From NCBI RefSeq assembly GCF_902167145.1, contig NC_050105.1:121847898-121911897 (forward strand): a stretch of DNA of 64,000 bases, in the 5' to 3' direction. Positions within the stretch are counted from its first letter, which is position 1, and the number at the start of each line of letters is the position of its first letter. Positions 54,251-64,000 of this stretch are shown piece after piece. The position numbers and the translations under genes are program-made. The DNA comes from Zea mays (taxonomy: Eukaryota; Streptophyta; Magnoliopsida; Poales; Poaceae). The notes below the pieces were generated by a model. The model saw only the letters and a program-made list of their open reading frames with translations, did no database searches and was not told the origin of the DNA.

Positions 54251-54924
54251 TGTTGGGCACTTGTTCTCAAATGCTATGAATTAAGAACGAGGCAACATAG
54301 AAAGAAGTTAATGTTTAATGTCCTTCGTCCTTCGAAGCATTATTTCCCTTAAGATATAACGATCTTCGGACGAAGGTCATGAAGGACATACCTTCCTCAT
54401 CACAGTTTACATTGATAAAAGGAGAAGCATTTGAAACATGAGAGAATAACATGAATCATCACATAACATTATTTACATGTCCTTATTGTATAATCATGGA
54501 TGAATAAGAACAATATTGAATTACATTTGTACCTTCGGCTTGACAGAAGGTGAAAGTACAAGCGTGACGCACGAGCGAGTACAAGACAGCGTGAACAGTA
54601 CGGGGGTACTGTTCATCTATTTATAGGCACAGGGCGCAGCCTGTGTAAAATTACATTCATGCCCTTTATGTTTACTATTGACTTAAGGACAATCTACCGA
54701 GGACTAGATAAGCTTTTCCCCTTTAAGTCGGTTTCTCTTTCTGCCGTTGAGCCGAAGCACCCTTGCGCGTAGCTTCGGAACTGCGTCAACCTTCGTCTTG
54801 ACCATGTTTTCCATTTTGTGTATAGTCTTATCCCAAGTCCGAAGGTACCTGTATGTATATTACACTTGGAAAACATTATTAAATCATGTTTTTGAGGACC
54901 TTCGGAAGACGAAGGCCCCCAACA
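54251..54924 (-). repeat. 5' LTR of Zeon-like element 2
   Basis: 674 bp. TATAAATA on the - strand at 54618-54625. Followed on the right by the AATGA duplication. Confidence 0.9.
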
Positions 54925-54929
54925 AATGA

Positions 54930-57690
54930 TATCAATCATCTTCTGTATGACCCACGTGAAAGAATGCTTATACAAATCTATCATGTTGATGATCAAGAGA
55001 ATATATTCTTAAAGGTCTATTCCAGCAATATGCACATGAATTTGCGAAAAGAACAATTTGAAAATGATAACGCCAATTTAATTTTCTATGATTTCATAAA
55101 CATCATTGTCTTGCATATAGTATCAGTAAGTATTATGTGTTTTGCTTTATCCCCTATTTATTCAAAGATAACAAATCTCAGGGCAAGGGGAAGGTGCATT
55201 TATTATGGATGGTTGGAGAAATTAGAATATAGGAGATAAAGCACTTTTTAAATATTTGGGTTCTACTGCACATAAAGCAGCTCAAGAGAGGTATGGTGGC
55301 TTTGTGAGTCCTAAGGTATCAATTGATTATAAGATTGAGAAGTGGACTAAGGAGGACCTTCATCTTTATAAGATCAAGCTGACCTATTCACTTAAATGTT
55401 TGAAATTCCTTTAACATCAAGGATTAGCATTTTGTGGACACGATGAAAGTGAAAAGTCCAACAACAGAGGGAATTTCCTTGAACTTTTGAAATTTCTTGC
55501 AACAAATAGTGAAGATATGAACAAATATGTTTTAGATAATGCTCCAAGTAATTGCACCTCTACTAGCCATAAGATACAAAAGCAAAGTATTCGTTATAGT
55601 GCCATAAAACTAGAAAGAAAAAAACTGAAGAACTTGGTGATGAACCATATGCAGTTTTAGCTGATTAGTCTAGTGACATATCATATAAAGAACAATTAGA
55701 TCTTTGCTTGTGTTATGTTGATAAATTAGGAATGACATATGACCACTTGATTGGAGGTGTACCCATAGATGATACTAGCTCTTTATCTCTTAAGAAAACA
55801 ATTGAAACTCTACTTGTTATTGCTTGATTATGGCTCAAATCCATGGTCAAGGTTATGATGGAGCTAGAAACATGAAAGGAGATATTAAAGGGTTGAAAAC
55901 ATTGATCATGTAAGACTCACCCTTCTACTTATTCTATAAATTGCTTTGCACATTAAGTACAACTAATTTTTGTTGATGTTGTCAAGGAAAATAATTATGT
56001 GACATTTTTAATAAAAAATCTCTCTTGTTGAATATTGTTGGAGTTTCTTATAAGCGCCATGGTATGCTTCAAAATGGTAGACTTGAGAATATCAAGAAAG
56101 CACTAGATTGCAGTGAACTTGAAACTAGGAATAAATTAAATCAAGAGATTAGTTTGCCTAGGCCTGGTGAAGTGTGTTGGGGCTCTCGTTATAAGACTAT
56201 TTGTAACATCATTGTTGTATACACCATAATATATGTTGTGCTCAACACTCTTGGATATAATATTGCATATAAAGCTGATTGGATAAAAATTCATTATGTT
56301 CTTGGAGCATTTGAGACCTTTGAGTTTTTTCTTTGCACACTTCATATTTATTATTCTTGATACATAAATGAGTTACCTATGTGTCTACAAAAAGGTAGCA
56401 AGATATCATCAATGCAATTACATGCCTTATGGAAACAATATACCATAGTGTAGAAGCACATGGTGTTCCATATTACATTACAGACGAGGAGTGCACGGAA
56501 ATGGATTGGCTGAGTGATGTGAGCGACACAGATTCCATTCAGCTTTGAGGAGTTGGATAATCTACCTAAGTTCAAACAATGAAAAGGGAGAAAGTTAGAT
56601 CTACAAAACAGCTAACGTACTCAACAAAAATTGTTATGTGGACTTTTGAAACAACTTGATGAGATGGCCGAGTTGGTCTAAGGCGCCAGATTAAGGTTCT
56701 GGTTCGAAAGGGCGTGGGTTCAAATCCCACTCTCATCAATTGTTTTTAAATTTTTTTCATACTTTATCTCCAATCCCACTCTTTTCAAAGTTATTATATT
56801 TTTTTCAAATGTGGCCACCAGAAATATTCTTCTTGTTTTTAGATACTAATTTTATTTGTCCTTATAGTTATGACCTCTAAGAATATAATTCTTTAAAAGT
56901 TTTTCTATATGGCCTCTAAGAATATTCTTCTTTGATTTTAGTTACCCTTTTTCTCCTTGTAGTTAAGGCTTCTCTCTTCATGTTATTTTGTTACAAAACC
57001 TTTCTCCTTGTATTTATGACCTCTAGCTCTAGGAATGTAGTTCTTTAAAAATGAGTAGTAAACATGCCCGTGAAACTAAACTATTGTTTGTCTAATCATA
57101 TCATTTAAACATAATATAAATGCTACACTATGGTATAATGACAGCATTAGAAGAGATGTATATATTGGTGCCATTGATCAAATTAGCCAAGAGCTTGATA
57201 AGCGATTTGATAATGTTAATATGAAGTTTCTTTATTGTATTTCGTCCTTCAATCCATCTAATACATTTGCTTCTTTTGATCCATAGAAGTTATGAGGACT
57301 AGCTGAAATATAATGTACCCTAAGGACATCGTTGGCATTGATTTATTTAAACTTGAATGCATCTTGACAACTATATAGATGCAATGAGACGAGATGATAG
57401 CTATGAAGGCCTAAATAGTCTTCTTGACCTGTTAGTTAAACTTGTCGAAACAAAGAGGCATACCATGTTTCCTTTGCTATACTTTTCTTAAATTGGTTTT
57501 TGCTTCTCCCAGTGGTGACCACAAGTGTTTAGAGGGTTATTTTCTGCAATCTCTTTAGTCAAAACCAACTTTAATAATAAGATGGCTGATACCTTTCGGA
57601 TGACTATCTAGTCATATTCATTGAGCGTGATATATTTTTTGAAGTGGATAAAGATGTCATAATTGAGAATGTCATGACTCCGAAAGTGTA
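54930..57690 (+). pseudogene. hAT-type transposase pseudogene (TTF zinc finger/DUF4371 class)
   Basis: Fragmented translations follow a plant TTF-type hAT transposase in order. HLLYDPRERMLIQIYHVDDQ lies near 54940-55000. From about 55240 comes LFKYLGSTAHKAAQERYGGF, then KLTYSLKCLKFL and GLAFCGHDESEKSNNRGNFL. LADESSDISYKEQLDLCLCY spans 55655-55715, and LNIVGVSYKRHGMLQNGRLE with RPGEVCWGSRYKTI spans 56025-56200. The C-terminal hAT dimerisation region is at 57140-57690 (RDVYIGAIDQISQELDKRF). Many stops and shifts make it long dead. A tRNA-Leu gene and about 390 bp of AT-rich DNA lie between the N- and C-terminal halves. Terminal repeats were not found; the 5' end is cut by the Zeon-like and Sirevirus insertions. 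Confidence 0.82.
56658..56738 (+). tRNA. tRNA-Leu (AAG)
   Basis: 81-nt class II tRNA. The acceptor stem GATGAGA/TCTCATC pairs perfectly with discriminator A at 56738. The anticodon stem CCAGA/TCTGG closes the loop TTAAGGT with anticodon AAG at 56693-56695. The variable arm is TTCGAAAGGGC-like, and the T stem GTGGG/CCCAC has loop TTCAAAT. The internal pol III boxes are present (A: TGGCCGAGTTGG; B: GGTTCAAATCC). An upstream CAA (56652-56654) and a downstream T-run (TTTTT from 56742) fit plant tRNA genes. No intron. All stems are intact, so it could be expressed even though it lies in a dead transposase gene. Confidence 0.95.
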
Positions 57691-57906
57691 GGACAAACAA
57701 GTAACATGGTAATTATCTTTTTCATATTTAATATGTTTGTACCAGTTATATTTCAATTTAACTATTTTGATATTTTATCTTTACCTATTAAATTCATTGG
57801 TGTATTCTAAAATGGTTTACCGAGTTATATATGGAATATATCGAATTACATAGGGATTGTACCAAGATTTTGTATAAAATATTATTATAGAATACCCTCC
57901 ATAAAA

Positions 57907-58227
57907 ATTCTTGATCTAAGTAAGGTAGGTTACAAAGATGACCCATGGATCCTTGCTAATCGTGCTGCACAGGTCTTCTATGCTGAACAGATCATTTCTA
58001 ACAATGAGAAGAAAATCACCGACAAACCGAAGCATGTAGTTTTTCCTGGAAAACAACAAGCTATAGGAGTTGATGGTGTATCTGATTTAGAGGATTTTAA
58101 CCAGTTCAACGACATGTCTCTTTTCATAGACCATCCAACCAGGATAAGGAACGTTGAGCGAAGCATCCCAGGCAATTCGATGCCCTGGGTACGCCACGAT
58201 GGACAAGGCAGAACAATAGCTCCCTAG
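57907..58227 (+). pseudogene. CACTA transposon protein fragment (DUF4216-type C-terminus)
   Basis: A 106-codon open segment without a start, reading LSKVGYKDDPWILANRAAQV then FPGKQQAIGVDGVSDLEDF and ending PWVRHDGQGRTIAP before TAG at 58225. This matches from memory the C-terminal part of proteins carried by grass CACTA elements (DUF4216 with tail). The upstream exons are missing or decayed in AT-rich sequence at 57700-57900. Confidence 0.65.
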
Positions 58228-58336
58228 ATTATATAGTTATCATGTAATTGATTATTGTTAGGACATGTCATGTAATTGATTATTGTTAGCGACAAACCGA
58301 AGCATGTAATTTTACACGACTTTCTAGTGATTTTCT

Positions 58337-58838
58337 AGAGAGGAGAGGGAGAGGGAGAGAGAGGGGAGAGAGATAGGAGAGAGAGAGAAGAGAGAAAGGA
58401 GAGAGAGGAGAGAGAGAGGAGAGAGAGAGAGGAGAGAGAGGGAGAGATAGAGGAGGGAGAGAGAGGGAAGAGAGAGGAGGGAGAGAGGAGAGGAGAGAGA
58501 GAGGAGAGAGAGGAGGGAGAGAGAGGGAAGAGAGAGGAGGGAGAGGGGAGAGAGAGGAGGGAGAGGAGAGAGAGGAGAGAGGAGAGAGAGAGGAGAGAGA
58601 GGGAGAGATAGAGGAGGGAGAGATAGGGAAGAGAGAGGAGGGAGAGAGGAGAGAGAGAGGAGAGAGAGGAGAGGAGAGAGAGAGGAGAGAGAGGAGAGAG
58701 AGGAGAGGAGAGAGAGAGGAGAGAGAGGAGGGAGAGAGAGGGAAGAGAGAGGAGGGAGAGGGGAGAGAGAGGAGAGAGAGGAGAGAGAGGAGAGAGAGAG
58801 AGGAAAGAGAGAGGAGAGGAGAGAGAGGAGAGATAGAA
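58337..58838. repeat. 500-bp GA-rich low-complexity tract
   Basis: Almost pure GAGAGAGGAG/GGGAGAG repeats with internal higher-order copies (for example GGAGGGAGAGAGAGGGAAGAG recurring near 58450, 58510 and 58730). Not coding. AT-rich sequence follows to 58955. Confidence 0.9.
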
Positions 58839-58959
58839 GTAATATATAAATATATATATTATGTATACTAAATATATAAAATTATATATTTAATATGTAT
58901 ACAAATTTATATACTTAATATATGTATATATCATAAAAAATAATATACTAAAAATATTA

Positions 58960-59075
58960 CTACTGGCGGTTCACAATGACAACCGCTAGTAGAAATGGCC
59001 TCCACAGTCTGTGGAAGCCATTTCTACTGGCGGTTCTCGATGACAACCACCAGTAGAAATATCTCCTATATAAAG
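58960..59075 (+). promoter_or_regulatory. CACTA-like subterminal inverted repeats and TATA box
   Basis: TACTGGCGGTT...AACCGCTAGTAGAAATGGC and the nearby GCCATTTCTACTGGCGGTT...AACCACCAGTAGAAAT form nested inverted repeats typical of grass CACTA subterminal regions. TATATAAAG at 59067-59075 follows directly, as in a CACTA promoter end. Confidence 0.55.
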
Positions 59076-59099
59076 GAGCGCGCGGGGCCGAAAATTTCT

Positions 59100-59705
59100 C
59101 TAAGTCTTTGGCGCCCAGAGATTTTACACTCCCGCCGTCAGGCTGCCGAAATTTCGCCCCGACGATCTTCTCCGCCGTGCGCCGCCGTCGTCCACGCCGT
59201 CGTCCCCGCCGTCGTCCCCACGCCGTAGGTACGTTCCCCCCCCTCTCTCTCTCCCTTCTTCAAATTCGTTCGCGCTCGGGCACGCCGCCGCCGCGCGCGT
59301 GTAAAAACCCTAGCTAGGCGCTCGGGCACGCCGCCGCCGCCGTGCACGCGCGCCGCCGCCGCGCGTGTGTAAAAACCCTAGCTAGGGCACGCGTCTCTGC
59401 AGAGAGTGAGAGAGAGGGAGAGGAGAGGAGAGAGGGAAAGGGAAGAGAGAGGAGGGAGAGGAAAGAGAGAGGAGGGAGAGGGAAAGAGAGAGGAGAGGAG
59501 AGAGGGAAAGGGAAGAGAGAGGAAAGAGAGAGGAGGGAGGGAGAGAGAGAGAGAAGAGAGAGAGGGAGAGGGAAGAGAGAGGAGGGAGAAGAGAGAGGAG
59601 AGGAGGGATGGAAAGGGAAGAGAGGAGTAGATCACCAACATCTCCGACGATGAAAATGAGGAGATCGATTGGACGACACTGATAGACGACGAGGAGTAGA
59701 AAAGT
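59100..59705 (+). other. Possible split first exons of a CACTA-type gene with a GA-rich intron
   Basis: After the TATA box, GC-rich sequence runs to CGCCGTAG|GTACGT (59228), a good 5' splice site. A 229-bp GA-rich tract (59402-59630) follows, then AGTAG|ATCACC (59631), a possible acceptor. The next frame reads ITNISDDENEEIDWTTLIDD and ends at a TAG. Long purine-strand open frames inside the tract are compositional artefacts. The gene assignment is speculative. Confidence 0.3.
59402..59630. repeat. GA-rich low-complexity tract
   Basis: GAGAGGGAAAGGGAAGAGAGAGG-type repeats, similar in composition to 58337-58838. Confidence 0.85.
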
Positions 59706-60284
59706 AGAAATTACTATATATGTTCTAATCTTAGTATGATATTATATATAAGAACTGACGGCGTATTATGTAAGAACTTAGTATGATATTGTCGAGGACC
59801 ATAATTAGGGGTACCCTCAAGGCTCCTAATTCGCAGCTGGTAACCCCCATCAGCACAAAGCTGCAAAGGCCTGATGGGTGCGATTAAGTCAGGGATCAGT
59901 CCATTCGAGGGACTCGATCACGCCTCGCCCGAGCCTAGCCTCGGACAAGGGCAGCCGACCCCGGAGGGTTTCCGTCTCGCCCGAGGCCCCCCTCCAGCGG
60001 TGAACATATTTCCGGCTCGCCCGAGGCCCTGTCTTCGCCAAGAAGCAACCCTGACCAAATCGCCGCACCGACCGACCAAATCGCAGGAGCATTTAATGCA
60101 AAGGTGGCCTGACACCTTTATCCTGACGCACGCCCCCAGCCGGCAGAGTCGAAGTGACCGCCGTCACTTCGCTGCTCCACTGACCGGCCTGACAGAAGGA
60201 CAGCGCCGCCTGCGCCACTCCGACTGCGGTGTCACTTGACAGAGTGAGGCTGACAGGCAGTCAGGCCCTGCCGAAGGCACCATA

Positions 60285-60715
60285 GGAAACTCCGCTTCGC
60301 CCGACCCAGGGCTCGGACACGGGCTAAGTCCCGGAAGACGGCGAACTCCGCTCCGCCCGACCCAGGGCTCGGACTCGGGCTAAGTCCCGGAAGACGGCGA
60401 ACTCCGCTCCGCCCGACCCAGGGCTCGGACTTGGGTTAAGCCCCAGAAGACGGCGAACTCCGCTCCGCCCGACCCAGGGCTCGGACTTGGGCTAAGCCCC
60501 AGAAGACGGCGAACTCCGCTCCGTCCGACCTAGGGCTAGGACTCGAGCTAAGTCCCGGAAGACGGCGAACTCCGCTCCGCCCGACCCAGGGCTCGGCATC
60601 GGGCTAAGTCCCGGAAGACGGCAAACTCCGCTCCGCCCGACCCAGGGCTCGGACTTGGGCTAAGCCCCAGAAGACGGCGAACTCCGCTCCGCCCGACCCC
60701 AGGGCTCGGACTCCG
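60285..60715. repeat. 56-bp tandem repeats in the Huck-like LTR
   Basis: CTCCGCTCCGCCCGACCC...GGGCTAAGTCCCGGAAGACG units; the GGCGAACTCCG boundary recurs at 60340, 60396, 60452, 60508, 60564, 60620 and 60676, exactly 56 bp apart. Confidence 0.92.
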
Positions 60716-61212
60716 CCCTGGCCTCAGCCGGCGGCCTCCGCCTCGCCCGACCCAGGGGCTCGGACTCGACCTCAGCCACGGAAGACAGACTCGACCTCGG
60801 CTTCGGAGGAGCTTCCACATTGCCCAACCTAGGACGTAGACCGGCCACGTCAACAGGAGGCGCCATCATCACCCTACCCCGAGCTGACTCGGGCCGCAGG
60901 GAACAAGACCGGCGTCCCATCTGGCTCGCTCCGCCAGACAGGCAATGATGACGCCCCACATACTCTGTGACGACGGCGGCTCTCAGCCCCCTTACGGAAG
61001 CAAGAGGACGTCAGCAAGGACTCAACTGCTCCGACAGCTGTCCCTTCGCCAGGCTCCATCGCTCCTCCGACGGCCACGACATCACCCCAGCTGGGTGCCA
61101 AAATCTCTCCGGCTGCCACAACGGCATGTACTTAGGGCGCTAGCTCTCCTCCGCTAGACACGTAGCACTCTGCTGCACCCCCCATTGTACACCTGGATCC
61201 TCTCCTTATGCC

Positions 61213-61220
61213 TATAAAAG
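61213..61220 (+). promoter_or_regulatory. TATA box of the Huck-like LTR
   Basis: TATAAAAG about 310 bp before the LTR end, in the expected place for the U3/R boundary. Confidence 0.7.
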
Positions 61221-61523
61221 GAAGGACCAGGGCCCTCTTAGAGAGGTTGGCCGCGCGGGGACGAGGACGAGATAGGCGCTCGCCTGAGGCCGCTCGCTCC
61301 CTCTCCCGCGTGGACGCTTGTAACCCCCTACTGCAAGTGCACCCGACCTGGGCGCGGGACGAACACGAAGGCCGCGGGATTCCCACCTCTCTCACGCCGG
61401 TCTCCGGCCGCCTCGCTTTTCCCCCCTTCGCGCTCGCCCTCGCGCTCGACCCATCTGGGCTGGGGCACGCGGCGACACTCACTCGTCGGCTCAGGGACCC
61501 CCCCGGTCTCGGAACGCCGACAG

Positions 61524-61542
61524 TTGGCGCGCCAGGTAGGGG
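61524..61542 (+). other. Primer binding site of Huck-like element
   Basis: TTGGCGCGCCAGGTAGGGG, one base after the LTR end. Confidence 0.8.
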
Positions 61543-61582
61543 CCTGCTGCGTGTTGACGAACAGCTTCCCGTCAAGCTCCAG

Positions 61583-64000
61583 ATGGGCAGTCTCCAGCAA
61601 CCTCTCCAACCCGAGATGGTGCTCCATTTCGGGAGTCTTGAGTTCATGTCCCTCGACGGTAGCTACGACATGATACTCCTTCCACCGCCGCGCGACAACG
61701 ACAATGGCGGCCGACAGCCCGCCCGCCGGCGGCGGAATCGACGACGTCTTCCCCGCGTGGTGGAAGAACAACCTTCGAGCTCATCCCGCCCTCTTCCCCA
61801 ACGACGGAGGGGAAGGCAGGGCAACCAAGGCCAAGCAGGAGGCAGCGCCTCGTCGGCTGTCGAGCGAGTCGACAGCGCCGGCACCCCAACAGGGGGCGCA
61901 CCGGGTATCGACTTCGCGCTTGAGACGAAGACGAGCGCCGTCTCCCCACGACATGCCAATCTCGAGCAAGCGGACGATGCCAGCACGCTCGCGAAAAGCT
62001 TGCTGGACGTCACCCTCGTACCTGAGACGACGGTGCAGTCAGTCCCCGGCGTGACTTTATCGCCACTCGTCGACCAAGAGGTACCGACCGATTCCCATCC
62101 CACGTCATTTGGATTCAGCCTCAACCCGCCTAGCGACCTCGCTTTGGCGGGCGCTCTCGTAGAGGCGAGTCCAAATCCTCTGGGGTTTCGCATGCGGTCG
62201 CCTTAGGACCAGTTGACAGACGTCTTGACCTACGGGCCCTCTGGGTCCGAGGAAGACGACGAGCCCAGCATCTATTGGGATTTCTCTGGACTTGGCAACC
62301 CCAGTGCCATGTGGGACTTCATGACCGCATGTGACTACTGCCTCTCCGACTGTTCCGACGGTAGCCACAGCCTCAGCGACGAGGAATGCGGCCCAAGCCG
62401 CGAATGTTTCCACGTCAATCTAGGGGGTCCCTCCGAAGGCAATCATCTCGGCATGCCGGAGGACGGTGATCTCCCTAGGCCGGTGCCCCGCGTTGACATC
62501 CCACGGGAGCTAGCTGTGGTCCCCGTTCAGGCGGGGGGCCATGACCCACAGCTCGAGCAAATCCGCGGGGTGCAGGCCAGGCTCGACGAGGGAGCAGGAG
62601 CGCTTGAGCCGATCCGCCGAGACGTCGGGTAGGCATGGGCGGGCCAACCCCCGGCCGGAGAAATACGTCATCTGCCCCAGGGCTTCCAGCACCGCGTCGC
62701 CGACGACGTCAGGTTCAGGCCACCACCCGCATCTAGTGGGGTCGGCCAGAACCTGGCAGCAGCAGCGATGCTTCTCCGCGCGATGCCGGAGCCATCAACC
62801 ACCGAGGGCCGGCGAATCCAGGGGGAGCTCAAGAATCTCCTGGAAGGCGCCGCGGTCCGACGGGCCGAGAGCTCTGCCTCCCGAAGGCAGGGGTACCCCT
62901 CGGAACCTCATGCCGTGACTTCCCGATTCATGCGGGAAGCCTCGGTCTACACCGGGCGCACGCGCAACACCGCGCCTGCGGCCCCGGGCCGCCTCGGCAA
63001 CGAGCACCATCACCGCGACCGTCGGGCCCACCTCGACGAGAGGGTGCGCCGAGGCTACCACCCCAGGCGTGGGGGACGCTACGACAGCGGGGAGGATCGG
63101 AGTCCCTCGTCCGAACCACCCGGTCCGCAGGCCTTCAGCCGGGCCATCCGACGGGCACCGTTCCCGACCCGGTTCCGACCCCCGACTACTATCACAAAGT
63201 ACTCGGGGGAGACGAGACCGGAACTGTGGCTCACGGACTACCGTCTGGCCTGCCAACTAGGTGGAACGGACGATGACAACCTCATCATCCGCAACCTCCC
63301 CCTGTTCCTCTCCGACACCGCTCGCGCCTGGTTGGAGCACTTGCCTCCGGGGCAGATCTCCAACTGGGACGACCTAGTCTAAGCTTTCGCCGGCAATTTC
63401 CAGGGCACGTATGTGCGCCCCGGGAATTCCTGGGACCTCCGAAGCTGCCGGCAGCAGCCGAGAGAATCTCTCCGGGACTACATCTGGCGATTCTCGAAGC
63501 AGCGCACCGAGCTGCCCAACATCACCGACTCGGATGTCATCGGCGCGTTCCTCGCCGGCACCACCTGCCGCGACCTGGTGAGCAAGCTGGGTCGCAAGAC
63601 CCCCACCAGGGCGAGCGAGCTGATGGACATCGCCACCAAGTTCGCCTCCGGCCAGGAGGCGGTCGAGGCTATCTTCCGAAAGGACAAGCAGCCCCAGGGC
63701 CGCCCATCGGAAGATGCTCCCGAGGCGTCAACTCAGCGCGGCGCCAAGAAGAAGGGCAAGAAGAAGTCGCAAGCGAAACGCGACGCCGCCGACGCAGACC
63801 TTGTCGCCGCCGCCGAGTACAAGAACCCTCGGAAACCCCCCGGAGGTGCCAACCTCTTCGACAAGATGCTCAAGGAGCCGTGCCCCTATCACCAGGGGCC
63901 CGTCAAGCACACCCTTGAGGAGTGCGTCATGCTCCGGCGCCACTTCCACAGGGCCGGGCCACCCGCGGAGGGTGGTAGGGCCCGCGACGACGATAAGAAG
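61583..64000 (+). pseudogene. gag: Huck-like gag, broken and truncated by the window
   Basis: Starts at ATG 61583 (MGSLQQPLQPEMVL) and is open to 62206, continues in other frames (62213-62632), then from about 62700 to 63379. A TAA at 63380-63382 interrupts, with the same frame open afterwards to the window end. The conserved gag domain includes ETRPELWLTDYRLACQLGGT, ARAWLEHLPPGQISNWDDL and, after the stop, SLRDYIWRFSKQRTELPNIT. A lysine-rich KKKGKKKSQAK and a CPYHQGPVKHTLEEC knuckle-like motif lie near 63750-63925. Shifts near 62200 and 62640 plus the stop indicate a defective copy; protease and pol would lie to the right of the window. Confidence 0.78.

Larger units (their letters stand above)
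24016..54924 (-). mobile_element. Second Zeon-like Ty3/gypsy element, interrupted by Grande
   Basis: LTRs at 24016-24696 (3') and 54251-54924 (5') with an AATGA duplication at 24011-24015 and 54925-54929. Removing the Grande insertion (27456-50941 plus one GAAGC copy) leaves about 7.4 kb, the same length and order as the element at 406-7847: LTR, primer site, gag, repeats, opposite-strand gene, polypurine tract, LTR. The two LTRs differ at about 25 positions in roughly 660 aligned bases plus a local rearrangement, so it is far older than element 1. Confidence 0.9.
59790..61522 (+). repeat. 5' LTR of Huck-like element
   Basis: 1,733 bp, GC-rich, TGTCG...CGACA ends. It contains a 56-bp tandem array and a TATA box at 61213. 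Confidence 0.85.
59790..64000 (+). mobile_element. Huck-like Ty3/gypsy element, 5' part (continues beyond window)
   Basis: Starts with a 1,733-bp LTR (TGTCGAGGACCATAATTAGG ... GGAACGCCGACA), then a primer site and gag. LTR sequence and length fit maize Huck (from memory). The five bases before it, GATAT (59785-59789), would be the target duplication, but the other end is outside the window. Confidence 0.82.

Noticed and set aside
59342..59653. Arg/Glu-rich open frames and Ser/Leu/Pro-rich frames on the other strand in the GA tract
   Set aside because: Composition of a purine-rich simple repeat; no start context, domain or conservation.

Overview
The window reads as plant nuclear DNA from a large, repeat-rich grass genome, almost certainly Zea (maize or a close relative). 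The retroelements match, from memory, the maize families cinful/Zeon, Grande, Ji/Opie (Sirevirus) and Huck. There are also grass CACTA elements, a hAT pseudogene, a Tourist-like MITE, a nuclear-type tRNA-Leu and one GC-rich single-exon zinc finger gene. Nothing bacterial is present.

Layout. 1-405: unassigned flank. 406-7847: a complete Zeon-like non-autonomous Ty3/gypsy element with identical 642-bp LTRs (target duplication TGTAT); it has gag on the + strand, a spliced gene on the - strand and no pol. 7974-9625: a non-autonomous CACTA element (GAA duplication). 9626-13827: low-copy GC-rich DNA, a fossil copia element carrying a MITE, and LTR-like debris. 13828-14316: the only clear host protein gene, a single-C2H2 QALGGH protein with two EAR motifs. 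14317-17922: intergenic DNA with LTR-like pieces, a hairpin repeat and a short LTR with primer site. 17923-24008: an internally deleted Sirevirus on the - strand (TCAAT duplication). 24016-54924: a second, older Zeon-like element on the - strand (AATGA duplication). Inside it sits a Grande element (27456-50941, -, GAAGC duplication), and inside that a Ji/Opie Sirevirus (37954-47399, +, GTCTT duplication). 54930-57690: a dead hAT transposase gene that now contains an intact-looking tRNA-Leu(AAG) at 56658-56738. 57907-59700: CACTA-derived coding and promoter sequence with long GA-rich tracts. 59790-64000: the 5' LTR and gag of a Huck-like element that runs off the window.

Chronology. Hand-counted LTR differences fall in the order the nesting requires: outer Zeon-like copy about 3.8%, Grande about 1.9%, Ji/Opie about 1.0%. 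The separate Zeon-like copy at 406-7847 shows none and must be very recent.

Most interesting biology. Both the Zeon-like elements and Grande carry a long gene on the strand opposite gag/pol. These genes have a Transposase_28-like N-terminal domain, coiled-coil C-terminal exons and GT-AG introns. In the two Zeon-like copies the introns and an upstream TATA box are conserved. In both families a tandem repeat array lies where the sense and antisense transcription units converge. Grande has a further antisense open frame for a small acidic protein with its own TATA box. The arrangement looks like resident passenger or accessory genes whose role is unknown.
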